Below are positions 45,113 to 53,880 of a DNA stretch of 59,162 nucleotides, in pieces. Source of the stretch: Tranquillimonas sp964472855 (GTDB lineage Bacteria > Pseudomonadota > Alphaproteobacteria > Rhodobacterales > Rhodobacteraceae); contig CAYYMJ010000013.1 in the NCBI GenBank assembly GCA_964472855.1, positions 1 through 59,162 of the forward strand, read 5' to 3'. Below the pieces are notes generated by a model that saw only the letters and a program-made list of their open reading frames with translations, was not told where the DNA came from and did not search any database. Position 1 is the stretch's first letter. The number at the start of each line of letters is the position of its first letter. Position numbers and translations under genes: made by a program.

Positions 45113-48100
45113 CTATTCTGCGGCATGCATCGTGACTTCAGGGCTGCGGATCGCGGCCAGAAGGGCCTCGCGCCGCTTGGCGGCCCGCGCCTCGGACGTG
45201 CGCTTGACCGGGCCAAAGCCACGAATACCGCGCGGCAGCGCCAGAAGCTCCAGCACCTCGGCGTGCGCCTTTCCGGCCGCCGGCAGCACCTCGGCAAGGT
45301 CGGTCTCGTACTGGCGGATCAAGGCGCGCTCCATCTTGCGGTCGGCCTGCCAGCCAAAGGGGTCGACAGGCGTGCCGCGCAGGAATTTCAGCTTCGCCAG
45401 CAACCGGAACAGACGCATCACCCACGGGCCAAAGGCGCGCTTGCCCGGGCGCCCGCCGGTTCCCTTGGTCGCCAACAGCGGCGGGGCAAGGTGGAAGGTC
45501 AGCGAAAAGTCGCCCTCGAATTCTTCGGCCACCTGAGCCGCGGTATCCAGATGCAGGCGCGCCACTTCGTATTCGTCCTTGTAGGCCAACAGCTTGTGAT
45601 AGGAAATCGCCGCCGCCTCGCGCAGTTCGGTATCCTCGATCCGGTCCAGAAGCCGGCGATAACGCCGGGCAAGGCCTTGGCCCTGATAGGCGGTCAGATG
45701 CGCGGCGCGCCGGTCAATCACCGCGTCCAGCGTGTGCCCGGCCGGAACATCGGCGGTTTCGGTCATCTCGGCCACCGCCGCGGGGTTGAGCGTGGCCCAG
45801 CGGCCAATGTCGAACGCCCGCGCGTTGCGCCGCACGTTGGCGCCGTTGACCTCGATCGCCTTGCTGATCGCGTCCAGGCTCAGCGGGACCAGCCCGGCCT
45901 GCCAGGCCGCACCCAGAAGGATCATGTTGGAATAGATCGTGTCGCCAAGCGCGTTCTTGCTCAGCAGGCTGCTGTCGAACATCGCCAGCTGTTTGCGGAT
46001 CCGGGCTTCGAGCGACAGTTTCAGGCGCCACATGGGCAGCCGGAACTCGGTATCGCGGGTAAAATCGCCGGTCACGATCTCGTGGCTGTTCACCACGGCG
46101 CCGGTGCGGTCTTCGGCGCACAGAGCCAGCGTCTTGGTGCCGGCGCTGACCACGATGTCACCGCCGATCAGGGCGTCAACCTCGCCGGTGGCCACGCGAA
46201 TGGCGCTGATGTCTTCGGGGCGCTCGCTAAGGCGGCAATGGATATGCACCGCACCGCCCTTTTGCGCCAGCCCGGCCATTTCCATCATGCCCGCGCCCTT
46301 GCCGTCGATATGGGCCGCGGCGGCCAGCACGGCGCCGATGGTCACGACGCCGGTGCCGCCGACGCCGGTGACCACGATATTCCAGGTCCCGTCGATGACC
46401 GGCAGTTCGGGCAACGGCAATTCGCCGGTGTCGATCTCGGCCGTTGGCGCCTTGCGCAGCGTGCCGCCGTTCACGGTGACAAAGGACGGGCAAAAGCCGT
46501 TCAGGCAGCTGAAATCCTTGTTGCAGGACGACTGGTCGATGGCGCGCTTGCGGCCAAGGTCGGTTTCGGCCGGCACGATCGACACGCAGTTCGACTGCAC
46601 CCCGCAATCGCCGCAGCCTTCGCAGACATCGCGGTTGATGAACACGCGCTTGTCGGGGTCGGGAAAGCCTCCGCGCTTGCGGCGCCGGCGCTTTTGCGCC
46701 GCGCAGGTCTGGATATACAGGATGACCGACGTGCCCTTGTAGCCCTCGAAGCGTTGTTGCACCGCGTCAAGCTGGCCGCGCTCGTGCCATTCCACGCCCT
46801 TGGGAAAATCGTCGCGCTGCGGCTCTTCCTTTTCGTCGTAGACCACGGCGAGGTTGCGCACCCCCATGCTTACCAGTTCGGCCGCGATGCGGTCGGCTGT
46901 CAGACCGCCGTCGTTCGTCTGTCCGCCGGTCATGGCCACTGCGTCGTTGTAAAGCAGCTTGAAGGTTACGGTGGTTCCCGCCGCCAGCGCCGCGCGGATC
47001 GCCTGAATGCCCGAGTGGTTGTAGGTGCCATCGCCAAGGTTCTGGAACACATGCGGCCGGGTCGAAAACGGCGCCTCGCCGATCCAGTTCGCGCCCTCGC
47101 CGCCCATCTGGGTGAAACCCACGGTGTCGCGGTCCATCCATTGCACCATGTAATGGCAGCCGATGCCGGCATAGGCGCGCGCGCCTGCGGGCAACCGGGT
47201 CGAGCTGTTGTGCGGGCAGCCCGAACAGAAATACGGCAGCCGCGCCGCCAGTTCCGGCGTGTTGGCACCACGGGCGGCGGTGCGGACACGCTCGAGCCGC
47301 GCGACGATCTCGTCTGACGTGCGCTCTTCCTCGATCAGGATGTCGCCCAGCTTCTGGGCGATCCACACCGGGTCAAGCGCCTGGCGGGTCGGAAACAGCT
47401 CGACCCGGCGTCCATGCTCCCACGTGTCGCCCTTGTGCCAGCCATAGACCCGCCGTCCGCGCCGGTCGTCGAAGATCGCTTCCTTGACCTGCACCTCGAT
47501 CAGCTTGCGCTTTTCCTCGACCACCACGATCAGATCCAGCCCTTCGGCCCATTCGTGGAAACTGTTCACGTCCAGCGGCCATGTCTGGCCGACCTTGTAG
47601 GTGGTCAGCCCCAGCCGCTCGGCCTTGGCCGCGTCGATCCCCAGCAGGTCCAGCGCATGCACAAGGTCCAGCCAGTTCTTGCCCGCCGCCACCAGCCCGA
47701 TCGTCGCGCCCGGCTTGCCCCACATCCGCCGATCCATGCGGTTGGCGCGGGAAAACGCCTCGGCCGCGAAGCGCTTGTAGTCGATCATGCGCGTTTCCTG
47801 CGCCACCGGTGTATCGACCAGCCGGATATTCAGCCCGCCCTCGGGCATCGCGAATTCCTGCGGGGTCACGAAAGACATGCGGTCGACCCGGCCATCGGCG
47901 ACGGCCGTGGTCTCGATCGTGTCCTTCATGGTCTTCAGACCCACCCAGACCCCGGCGAAACGCGACAGGGCCCAGCCGTAAAGGCCGAAGTCGAGGATTT
48001 CCTGCACCCCGGCCGGCGACAGCACCGGCATATAGGCATCGACCATCGCCCAGTCGGACTGGTGCAGCGTGGTCGAGCTTTCGCCGGTATGGTCGTCGCC

Positions 48101-48529
48101 CATCGCCATCACGACACCGCCGCGGGGCGCCGTGCCCGCCATGTTGGCATGGCGCATGACATCGCCCGACCGGTCCACGCCCGGCCCCTTGCCATACCAC
48201 AGGCCGAACACCCCGTCGAAACGGCCTTCGCCCCGCAGTTCGGCCTGTTGCGTCCCCCAAAGCGCGGTCGCCGCCAGATCCTCGTTCAGACCGGGCTGGA
48301 ACAGGATGTCTGCCGCGCCCAAAAGGCCGCCGGCCGCGCCCATCTGCATGTCGACCGCGCCCAGCGGCGACCCACGGTAACCGGAAACATACCCGGCCGT
48401 GTTCCAACCGGCCGCAACGTCGCGGGCCTTCTGCATCAGCATCAGCCGCACCAGCGCCTGCGTGCCGTTCAGAAGAATCTGTTCTTTCTCAAGGTCGTAC
48501 CGGTCGTGAAGTGTAAAATCCTGCCGCAT
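45113..48529 (-). CDS. indolepyruvate ferredoxin oxidoreductase, fused subunits
   Basis: 1138-aa fusion of the alpha (TPP-binding) and beta (gamma-type) parts of indolepyruvate:ferredoxin oxidoreductase. It oxidatively decarboxylates aryl- or branched-chain 2-oxoacids to acyl-CoA. Parts in order: YVSGYRGSPLGAVDMQ, a TPP domain with GEGANWIGEAPF and NLGDGTYNHSG, a 4Fe-4S site CEGCGDCGVQSNC, and the beta domain TGVGGTGVVTIGAV with QKGGAVHIH. A long helical tail ends the chain. Such fused forms are usual in alphaproteobacteria. It is divergent from a LysR gene across a clear operator-like dyad. Confidence 0.93.
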   Translation of the reverse strand: MRQDFTLHDRYDLEKEQILLNGTQALVRLMLMQKARDVAAGWNTAGYVSGYRGSPLGAVDMQMGAAGGLLGAADILFQPGLNEDLAATALWGTQQAELRGEGRFDGVFGLWYGKGPGVDRSGDVMRHANMAGTAPRGGVVMAMGDDHTGESSTTLHQSDWAMVDAYMPVLSPAGVQEILDFGLYGWALSRFAGVWVGLKTMKDTIETTAVADGRVDRMSFVTPQEFAMPEGGLNIRLVDTPVAQETRMIDYKRFAAEAFSRANRMDRRMWGKPGATIGLVAAGKNWLDLVHALDLLGIDAAKAERLGLTTYKVGQTWPLDVNSFHEWAEGLDLIVVVEEKRKLIEVQVKEAIFDDRRGRRVYGWHKGDTWEHGRRVELFPTRQALDPVWIAQKLGDILIEEERTSDEIVARLERVRTAARGANTPELAARLPYFCSGCPHNSSTRLPAGARAYAGIGCHYMVQWMDRDTVGFTQMGGEGANWIGEAPFSTRPHVFQNLGDGTYNHSGIQAIRAALAAGTTVTFKLLYNDAVAMTGGQTNDGGLTADRIAAELVSMGVRNLAVVYDEKEEPQRDDFPKGVEWHERGQLDAVQQRFEGYKGTSVILYIQTCAAQKRRRRKRGGFPDPDKRVFINRDVCEGCGDCGVQSNCVSIVPAETDLGRKRAIDQSSCNKDFSCLNGFCPSFVTVNGGTLRKAPTAEIDTGELPLPELPVIDGTWNIVVTGVGGTGVVTIGAVLAAAAHIDGKGAGMMEMAGLAQKGGAVHIHCRLSERPEDISAIRVATGEVDALIGGDIVVSAGTKTLALCAEDRTGAVVNSHEIVTGDFTRDTEFRLPMWRLKLSLEARIRKQLAMFDSSLLSKNALGDTIYSNMILLGAAWQAGLVPLSLDAISKAIEVNGANVRRNARAFDIGRWATLNPAAVAEMTETADVPAGHTLDAVIDRRAAHLTAYQGQGLARRYRRLLDRIEDTELREAAAISYHKLLAYKDEYEVARLHLDTAAQVAEEFEGDFSLTFHLAPPLLATKGTGGRPGKRAFGPWVMRLFRLLAKLKFLRGTPVDPFGWQADRKMERALIRQYETDLAEVLPAAGKAHAEVLELLALPRGIRGFGPVKRTSEARAAKRREALLAAIRSPEVTMHAAE

Positions 48530-48559
48530 GTCACACCTTCCACCGCAAAGCCGCCTCTA

Positions 48560-48582
48560 TTAGGTCGCAAGTATTGACCTAA
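48560..48582. promoter_or_regulatory. 23-bp dyad in the oxidoreductase/lysR gap (LysR-type box)
   Basis: TTAGGTC (48560-48566) and GACCTAA (48576-48582) are perfect inverted repeats with a 9-bp spacer. T48565 and A48577 give the T-N11-A pattern typical of LysR-type activator boxes. It lies 31 bp before the oxidoreductase start and 106 bp before lysR. Confidence 0.65.
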
Positions 48583-48687
48583 ATTCGGGCATCGGTAAAG
48601 CCTTCGCTTGGACTAAACGCTATGCAATAGATATGCACTTGGCGACCCGGCTGGCAAACCGGCACGCCGTAACGTGAAGGCAGAGGA

Positions 48688-49593
48688 ATGGATTGGGACA
48701 AGCTGAGGATATTTCATGCGGTCGCGGATGCCGGCAGCCTGACCCATGCCGGCGACACGCTGCATCTGTCGCAATCGGCGGTGTCACGCCAGATCCGCGC
48801 GCTTGAGGAATCGCTGAACGCCACCCTGTTTCACCGCCACGCCCGTGGGCTGATTCTGACGGAACAGGGTGAATTGCTGCACGATGCCACCTCGGCCATG
48901 GCCCGCAGGCTCGACGCCGCGGCGGCGCGCATCCGCGACAGCGAGCAAGAGGTTTTCGGCGAGCTGCGCGTCACCACGACCACCGGCTTTGGCTCGTTGT
49001 GGCTGTGCCCGCGCCTGCCCAAGCTTTATGCGAAATACCCCGACCTGAAGATTGACCTGATGCTGGAAGAGCATGTGCTGGACCTGCCCATGCGCGAGGC
49101 CGATGTCGCGATTCGCATGAAAGAGCCCAGCCAGGCCGACCTGATCCGCCGGCGGCTGATGACCGTGCGCATGCGTCTGTACGCGGCGCCGGGCTATCTG
49201 AAAGAACGTGGTGTCCCGGGTTCGATCGGTGAATTGTCGCAGCATCGCCTGATCTGCCAGAACCCCAACACGCCGCAGGTGCGGGCCGGCGCCGATCTGG
49301 TTCAGCAACTGCTGGCCAACGACGTGCCGTCACTTTTGACGGTGAACAACTATTTCGGGGTGCTTCAGGGCGTTATCGCCGGGCTGGGCATCGGTGTTCT
49401 GCCAGACTATGTAATCCACGACACCCCTGAAATCGTTAGGGTTTTGCCCGAGATCGAATCCGGCGACGTGCCAACTTTCCTTGCGTATCCCGAAGAATTG
49501 CGCCACTCTAAGCGTATCGCAGCGTTTCGTGATTTCGTGACCGAGGAAATCATCGCGCAGCGTCGGCAGCTTCGCGCTGACGAACCGGGATAA
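48688..49593 (+). CDS. LysR-family transcriptional regulator
   Basis: 301-aa protein. Residues 1-60 are the winged HTH (LRIFHAVADAGSLTHAGDTL, SQSAVSRQIRALEE) and the rest is the two-lobe effector domain (GLGIGVLPDYVIHD near the end). It is divergent from the indolepyruvate oxidoreductase gene and probably controls it through the dyad at 48560-48582. A direct repeat TATGCA-N5-TATGCA (48621-48637) lies between the dyad and this gene and could be part of its own control. Confidence 0.93.
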   Translation: MDWDKLRIFHAVADAGSLTHAGDTLHLSQSAVSRQIRALEESLNATLFHRHARGLILTEQGELLHDATSAMARRLDAAAARIRDSEQEVFGELRVTTTTGFGSLWLCPRLPKLYAKYPDLKIDLMLEEHVLDLPMREADVAIRMKEPSQADLIRRRLMTVRMRLYAAPGYLKERGVPGSIGELSQHRLICQNPNTPQVRAGADLVQQLLANDVPSLLTVNNYFGVLQGVIAGLGIGVLPDYVIHDTPEIVRVLPEIESGDVPTFLAYPEELRHSKRIAAFRDFVTEEIIAQRRQLRADEPG

Positions 49594-49684
49594 CTGCGGG
49601 TATGCACCATACGCATAGCAGCTTTGCCGCGGACGACGGTGCTCTGTTCTTGATAGCTTAACCTTTAGAGCCTAATTCAATAAT

Positions 49685-49764
49685 CGAAGCGCTGGTTGAG
49701 AAATCTCTTGGCGCTTCAACCTCCCTGTTGGACTTGGCCGAGCCTTGTGCTCGGCCTTTTTTTT
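49685..49764 (+). ncRNA. candidate small RNA, about 80 nt
   Basis: Between lysR and purL lies an AT-richer stretch with a complete transcription unit but no reading frame. TTGATA (49650-49655) and TAATTC (49673-49678) are 17 bp apart. A 7-bp stem GAAGCGC/GCGCTTC (49686-49717) holds an inner GAG-AAAT-CTC. A single-stranded CCTCCC (49720-49725) follows, then an intrinsic terminator with eight Ts. Exposed CCUCC motifs are typical of trans-acting sRNAs in alphaproteobacteria that cover ribosome sites. I do not match it to a named sRNA family. Confidence 0.55.
49736..49764 (+). terminator. strong rho-independent terminator
   Basis: GGCCGAGC-CTTGT-GCTCGGCC (49736-49756) followed by TTTTTTTT (49757-49764). 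It is 143 bp past the lysR stop, too far to be just its trailer, and ends the candidate sRNA. Confidence 0.93.
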
Positions 49765-49847
49765 GGCCAATCGCCGCATGACCGCCGTCGCCCCTTTTAC
49801 CCGGGCGCCCCATGGCCTAAGACCCGCCGCTATCCGGAGGACTGTCG

Positions 49848-52022
49848 ATGGCCGAGCCTGAAATCACCGAGGATCTGATCGCGGCACATGGGCTGAAGCC
49901 CGATGAATACGCCGCAATCCTGCGTCTGCTGGACCGGACCCCGACCTATACGGAACTGGGCATCTTCTCGGCCATGTGGAACGAACATTGTTCCTACAAG
50001 TCGTCGAAAAAGTGGCTGCGGACCCTGCCGACCAGCGGTCAACAGGTGATTTGCGGCCCCGGCGAGAACGCCGGCGTCGTCGATATCGGCGATGGGCTGG
50101 CGGTGGTTTTCAAGATGGAAAGCCACAACCACCCCTCGTATATCGAACCCTATCAGGGCGCGGCCACGGGCGTCGGCGGCATCCTGCGCGACGTGTTCAC
50201 CATGGGCGCGCGGCCGGTGGCAGCCATGAATTCGCTGAGCTTTGGCAGCCCCGCCCATCCCAGGACCAGCCATCTGGTGTCCGGTGTGGTCGAAGGCGTC
50301 GGCGGCTATGGCAATGCCTTCGGGGTGCCGACCGTGGGCGGCGAGGTCCGGTTCGACCCGGCCTATGACGGCAATTGTCTGGTCAATGCCTTCGCCGCCG
50401 GCATCGCGCGGGCCGATTCCATCTTCTACTCGGCCGCCTCGGGCGTCGGCATGCCGGTGGTCTATCTGGGCGCCAAGACCGGCCGCGACGGAGTTGGCGG
50501 CGCCACCATGGCCTCGGCCGAATTCGACGACACCATCGAGGAAAAGCGCCCCACGGTGCAGGTTGGCGACCCCTTCACCGAAAAGCGCCTGCTCGAAGCC
50601 TGTCTGGAACTGATGCAGACCGGCGCCGTGATCTCGATCCAGGACATGGGCGCGGCCGGGCTGACCTGTTCGGCGGTGGAAATGGGCGACAAGGGCAACC
50701 TTGGCATCCGGCTGAACCTTGACGCGGTTCCCTGCCGCGAAGCCGGCATGACCGCCTACGAGATGATGCTGTCGGAAAGCCAGGAGCGTATGCTGATGGT
50801 GCTGCGCCCCGACAAAGAGGCCGCCGCCAAGGCGGTTTTCGACAAATGGGACCTCGACTTTGCCATCGTCGGCGAAACCATCGCCGAAGACCGCTTTGTG
50901 ATCGTGCAGAACGGCGAAACCCGGGGCGACCTGCCGCTGAAGGCGCTGGCGGGCTCGGCGCCCGAATATGATCGCCCCTGGGTGATGCCACAGCCGCCTG
51001 CCCCGGTAACGGATATACCCGACATCGACCCGATCGAGGCCTTGCGCGCGCTGATCACCGCGCCCAACCATGCCGCGAAAACATGGGTTTACGAACAGTA
51101 TGACAGCCAGGTCATGGCCGACACCGTGCGCGCGCCGGGCCTTGGCGCCGGGGTGATCCGGGTGCATGGCAGCGAAAAGATGCTGGCGTTCACGTCGGAT
51201 GTGACACCACGCTATGTCGCCGCCGACCCGTTCGAAGGCGGCAAGCAGGCGGTGGCCGAGGCTTTCCGCAACCTTGTCGCGGTCGGCGCGACGCCGCTGG
51301 CAAGCACCGACAACCTGAATTTCGGCAACCCCGAAAAGCCCGAGATCATGGGCCAGTTCGTGCAGGCGGTCCGCGGTATTGCCGAGGCATGCACGGCCTT
51401 GGACATGCCCATCGTGTCGGGCAACGTGTCGCTTTACAACGAAACCGACGGTGCCGCGATCCTGCCGACCCCGACCATCGGCGCCGTCGGGTTGATCGCA
51501 GATGCCGATCAGATGATCGCCGGCCTGCCCGACAACGGGTCGCTGGCGCTGGTCATCGGCGCCACGGCCGGGCACCTTGGCCGGTCGGCGCTGCTGGCCG
51601 AGGCGTTTGATCGCCACGACGGCACCGCCCCGCCGGTCGATCTGGCCGCGGAACGCGCCGCCGCCGCGTTTCTGCATGACAACCGCGGCTGGATCACCGC
51701 CGCCACCGATCTTTCCGACGGCGGGCTGGCCCTTGCCGCGTTCGAGATGGCCGAGGCCGCCGGGCTGGGCCTGACGCTGGACGACGGCAACATCGCGCAA
51801 CTGTTCGGCGAAGACCAGGGGCGCTATCTTGTCGCCTGCTCGTTCGATGCGGCCGAGGCGCTGATGGTCGCCGGCGCCTCTGCCGGCGTGCCCGTGGCCC
51901 ATGTGGGCCGGTTCGGCGGCGCCGACGTGTCCATTGGCGCCTCGTCAACCGCGATGAAAGTGCTGTCCGAGCTGTTTCGCACCAGTTTTGAAAAGGCGGT
52001 GGGTCTGGGCGCGTCGGGCTGA
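49848..52022 (+). CDS. purL: phosphoribosylformylglycinamidine synthase II
   Basis: 724-aa ATP-dependent enzyme of purine synthesis, the small-form PurL that works with PurQ and PurS. The N-terminal MWNEHCSYKSSKKWLRTLP carries the catalytic His. KMESHNHPSYIEPYQGAATG, GGEVRFDPAYDGN, SIQDMGAAGLTCS and GNVSLYNETDG mark the repeated AIRS-like domains. CCGGAGG precedes the ATG. purQ and purS are not in the window. It is convergent with the dioxygenase gene. Confidence 0.97.
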   Translation: MAEPEITEDLIAAHGLKPDEYAAILRLLDRTPTYTELGIFSAMWNEHCSYKSSKKWLRTLPTSGQQVICGPGENAGVVDIGDGLAVVFKMESHNHPSYIEPYQGAATGVGGILRDVFTMGARPVAAMNSLSFGSPAHPRTSHLVSGVVEGVGGYGNAFGVPTVGGEVRFDPAYDGNCLVNAFAAGIARADSIFYSAASGVGMPVVYLGAKTGRDGVGGATMASAEFDDTIEEKRPTVQVGDPFTEKRLLEACLELMQTGAVISIQDMGAAGLTCSAVEMGDKGNLGIRLNLDAVPCREAGMTAYEMMLSESQERMLMVLRPDKEAAAKAVFDKWDLDFAIVGETIAEDRFVIVQNGETRGDLPLKALAGSAPEYDRPWVMPQPPAPVTDIPDIDPIEALRALITAPNHAAKTWVYEQYDSQVMADTVRAPGLGAGVIRVHGSEKMLAFTSDVTPRYVAADPFEGGKQAVAEAFRNLVAVGATPLASTDNLNFGNPEKPEIMGQFVQAVRGIAEACTALDMPIVSGNVSLYNETDGAAILPTPTIGAVGLIADADQMIAGLPDNGSLALVIGATAGHLGRSALLAEAFDRHDGTAPPVDLAAERAAAAFLHDNRGWITAATDLSDGGLALAAFEMAEAAGLGLTLDDGNIAQLFGEDQGRYLVACSFDAAEALMVAGASAGVPVAHVGRFGGADVSIGASSTAMKVLSELFRTSFEKAVGLGASG

Positions 52023-52085
52023 CACCGGCTCACGCAATCGCGGGGCCAGATCGCTGCACCCCGTTCACGGGCGCGGCCCACCCGC

Positions 52086-53027
52086 CTACCAGCGGTCGAC
52101 GCCCAACAGCTTGCGTCCCAGCGCGCTCAGTTTCGCCGGGCCGCCGTTATGGGCATGTTCCCACCTGCGCGGATCACCGGGAAAGTCGGGCCGGTTCGGC
52201 GGCTCGATCTCGCGCCACAGGCGCACACGCCCGGCGCGCTCGGCGTCATTGTCCGGATCCGCGGGCTGCATCGACACATATTGCGCCATCCGAAAACTGC
52301 GTTCTGACAGGTTCGGGCGCACGCCATGGGCCAGCAGCGAGTTAAAGATCATCAGGTCCCCCGCCTCAAGCGAGATGTTCTCGCGCGCCAGCCCGGTCAT
52401 GTCGGGCAGCAGCGGATTGCGGTCTTCGGGCTGGGTTTTGACCCATTCGTCGAAATGCTCGAACAGATAGGGCACGCACTGAAAGCCGCCGGTTTCCCCG
52501 GTCTGGGGCAGCAGGCTCAGCACGCCCTGCACACCGATGGGCGGCGGGTTAAGCGCGGTGTTCACGTCCCAATGCACAAATCCGTCCTTGCCGACGTTCT
52601 TGTCCTGTTTCGGCACGTTCAGGTTGGCGCGGTCGATGGTGACCCACAAATCCTCGCGATCCCAGATATCCACGAAGGCGTCGTAAATCCGGGGCGCCTG
52701 CCGGTTGTCCCACAGATACTGGTGGTTATAGATCTCGACCATACCGGCATTGTTCAGTTCGGCACGCACATGGCGCCGCCGCTCGGGCTGGTGCCAAGTA
52801 TCGGGATCGTCGGGCGATTTTTCATCGAATTCCCACAACAGCGCCGCCAACCGGTCGCAGTTTTCGCGCGGCACTGCCCCGCGAACAATCACATAGCCCC
52901 TGGTGATCCAGTGCTGCCAGTCGGCGCGGCTCAGAACCCGCAGCGGCAGCGTCTTGCGGATGTCTTTCAGCTGCGTCGTCACACCTGCACCCAGAGGATG
53001 GCTGATGTCGTCCGCCGATGGCCGCAT
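52086..53027 (-). CDS. phytanoyl-CoA dioxygenase (PhyH) family protein
   Basis: 313-aa non-heme Fe(II)/2-oxoglutarate oxygenase. The facial triad is His152 and Asp154 (FVHWDVN) and His234 (LLAHGVRP), with an Arg three residues later for 2-oxoglutarate. FQCVPYLFEHFDEW is the usual substrate-side strand. The family hydroxylates small molecules such as phytanoyl-CoA, ectoine or secondary metabolites; the substrate here is unknown. GGAGGG lies 4 nt before the ATG, and an unusual folded leader begins 5 nt further up. It is divergent from bolA. Confidence 0.88.
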   Translation of the reverse strand: MRPSADDISHPLGAGVTTQLKDIRKTLPLRVLSRADWQHWITRGYVIVRGAVPRENCDRLAALLWEFDEKSPDDPDTWHQPERRRHVRAELNNAGMVEIYNHQYLWDNRQAPRIYDAFVDIWDREDLWVTIDRANLNVPKQDKNVGKDGFVHWDVNTALNPPPIGVQGVLSLLPQTGETGGFQCVPYLFEHFDEWVKTQPEDRNPLLPDMTGLARENISLEAGDLMIFNSLLAHGVRPNLSERSFRMAQYVSMQPADPDNDAERAGRVRLWREIEPPNRPDFPGDPRRWEHAHNGGPAKLSALGRKLLGVDRW

Positions 53028-53042
53028 GTTTCCCTCCGCACT

Positions 53043-53103
53043 CTTGCCCAGCAAAAACAACCGTTTTTGCCAGACAGGGCAAGGGGGCAGCTTGCGCTTG
53101 CCC
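53043..53103 (-). promoter_or_regulatory. phyH leader with mutually exclusive stems
   Basis: On the minus strand, in order: GGGCAAG (53103-53097), CTTGCCC (53083-53077), a GCAAAAAC-GGTT-GTTTTTGC hairpin (53070-53051) and GGGCAAG again (53049-53043), then GTGC and the ribosome site GGAGGG. CTTGCCC can pair with either GGGCAAG copy but not both. The downstream pairing ends a few bases from the ribosome site. Alternatively the inverted repeats are protein operators in the divergent phyH/bolA promoter region. Confidence 0.5.
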
Positions 53104-53147
53104 GAGCGGCACCATAAATCTGATCTGTCCCAGGAACGGAGCCCGCG

Positions 53148-53384
53148 ATGCCCATGCACGCCCACGATATCGAGGCGCTTCTGCGCGAAAGCTTCCCCGA
53201 TGCCAAAATCCAGGTGTCGGGCAGCGACGGCGTGCATATGTCGGCCATGGTCGTTGATGAAAGCTTTCGCGGCAAGAACCGCGTGCAGCAGCAGCGCGCG
53301 GTCTATTCCGCGCTGAAAGGCAAGATGGACGGCGCCTCGGGCGAGCTGCATGCACTGGCCCTGACCACCAAGGCCCCCGACTGA
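53148..53384 (+). CDS. BolA family protein
   Basis: 78-aa BolA-fold protein that pairs with monothiol glutaredoxins in iron-sulfur handling. The KH-like fold shows FPDAKIQVSGSDGVHMSAMVV with the conserved His, and FRGKNRVQQQRAVYSAL. The next gene is its expected partner, a monothiol glutaredoxin. Two ATGs (53148, 53154) share the same ribosome site; the upstream one is used here. It is divergent from phyH across 120 bp. Confidence 0.95.
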   Translation: MPMHAHDIEALLRESFPDAKIQVSGSDGVHMSAMVVDESFRGKNRVQQQRAVYSALKGKMDGASGELHALALTTKAPD

Positions 53385-53427
53385 CCCCAGCGCCACGGCG
53401 CCACAATTCACCCCGCGGGAGACCAAG

Positions 53428-53790
53428 ATGAGCAACGCTCAGACCCAGATCAAAGAAACCGTCACCTCAAATGATGTCGTGCTGTTCATGAAGGGCACCA
53501 AGACCATGCCCCAGTGCGGGTTTTCCAGCCGCGTCGCCGGCGTGCTGAACTTCATGGGCATCGACTATGCCGACGTCAACGTGCTGGCCGACGACGGCAT
53601 CCGTCAGGGCATCAAGGAATTTTCCGACTGGCCCACGATCCCCCAGCTTTACGTCAAGGGAGAATTCGTCGGTGGTTGCGACATCATCACCGAGATGACG
53701 CTGTCGGGCGAGCTTGACGACATGCTGGCCGAAAAGGGCGTGGCCTTCGACAAGGACGCCGCCAACAAGATCCGCGAACACAACGGCTGA
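53428..53790 (+). CDS. grxD: monothiol glutaredoxin (Grx4 type)
   Basis: 120-aa CGFS glutaredoxin that binds a bridging 2Fe-2S cluster with glutathione and BolA. The active site is MPQCGFSSRVAGVL with Cys30. DWPTIPQLYVKGEFVGGCDII holds the cis-Pro and GG motifs. CGGGAGA precedes the ATG. It is in an operon with bolA, 43 bp downstream, in keeping with the BolA-Grx complex. Confidence 0.96.
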   Translation: MSNAQTQIKETVTSNDVVLFMKGTKTMPQCGFSSRVAGVLNFMGIDYADVNVLADDGIRQGIKEFSDWPTIPQLYVKGEFVGGCDIITEMTLSGELDDMLAEKGVAFDKDAANKIREHNG

Positions 53791-53880
53791 TCGCGTGCCC
53801 CGGGCGCGCCGGACCTGATGTTCAGCGCCCTGGCGCCGCCGTGGCGGGTGATTCGGGTTCCGCGGCGCCGGCTGCCGGCG

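Noticed and set aside
45086..47317. Plus-strand frame of 743 codons opposite the indolepyruvate oxidoreductase
   Set aside because: Antisense shadow of a confidently assigned gene; low complexity His/Arg/Gln composition and no ribosome site.
49830..51902. 690-codon minus-strand frame over purL, and the 522-codon plus-strand frame over ccmF (38239-39807)
   Set aside because: Both are shadows of real genes with unbroken family motifs on the other strand.
53791..53880. 6S RNA after zapA
   Set aside because: 6S RNA often lies next to zapA, but only 90 bp is free here and I do not see its long bulged hairpin.
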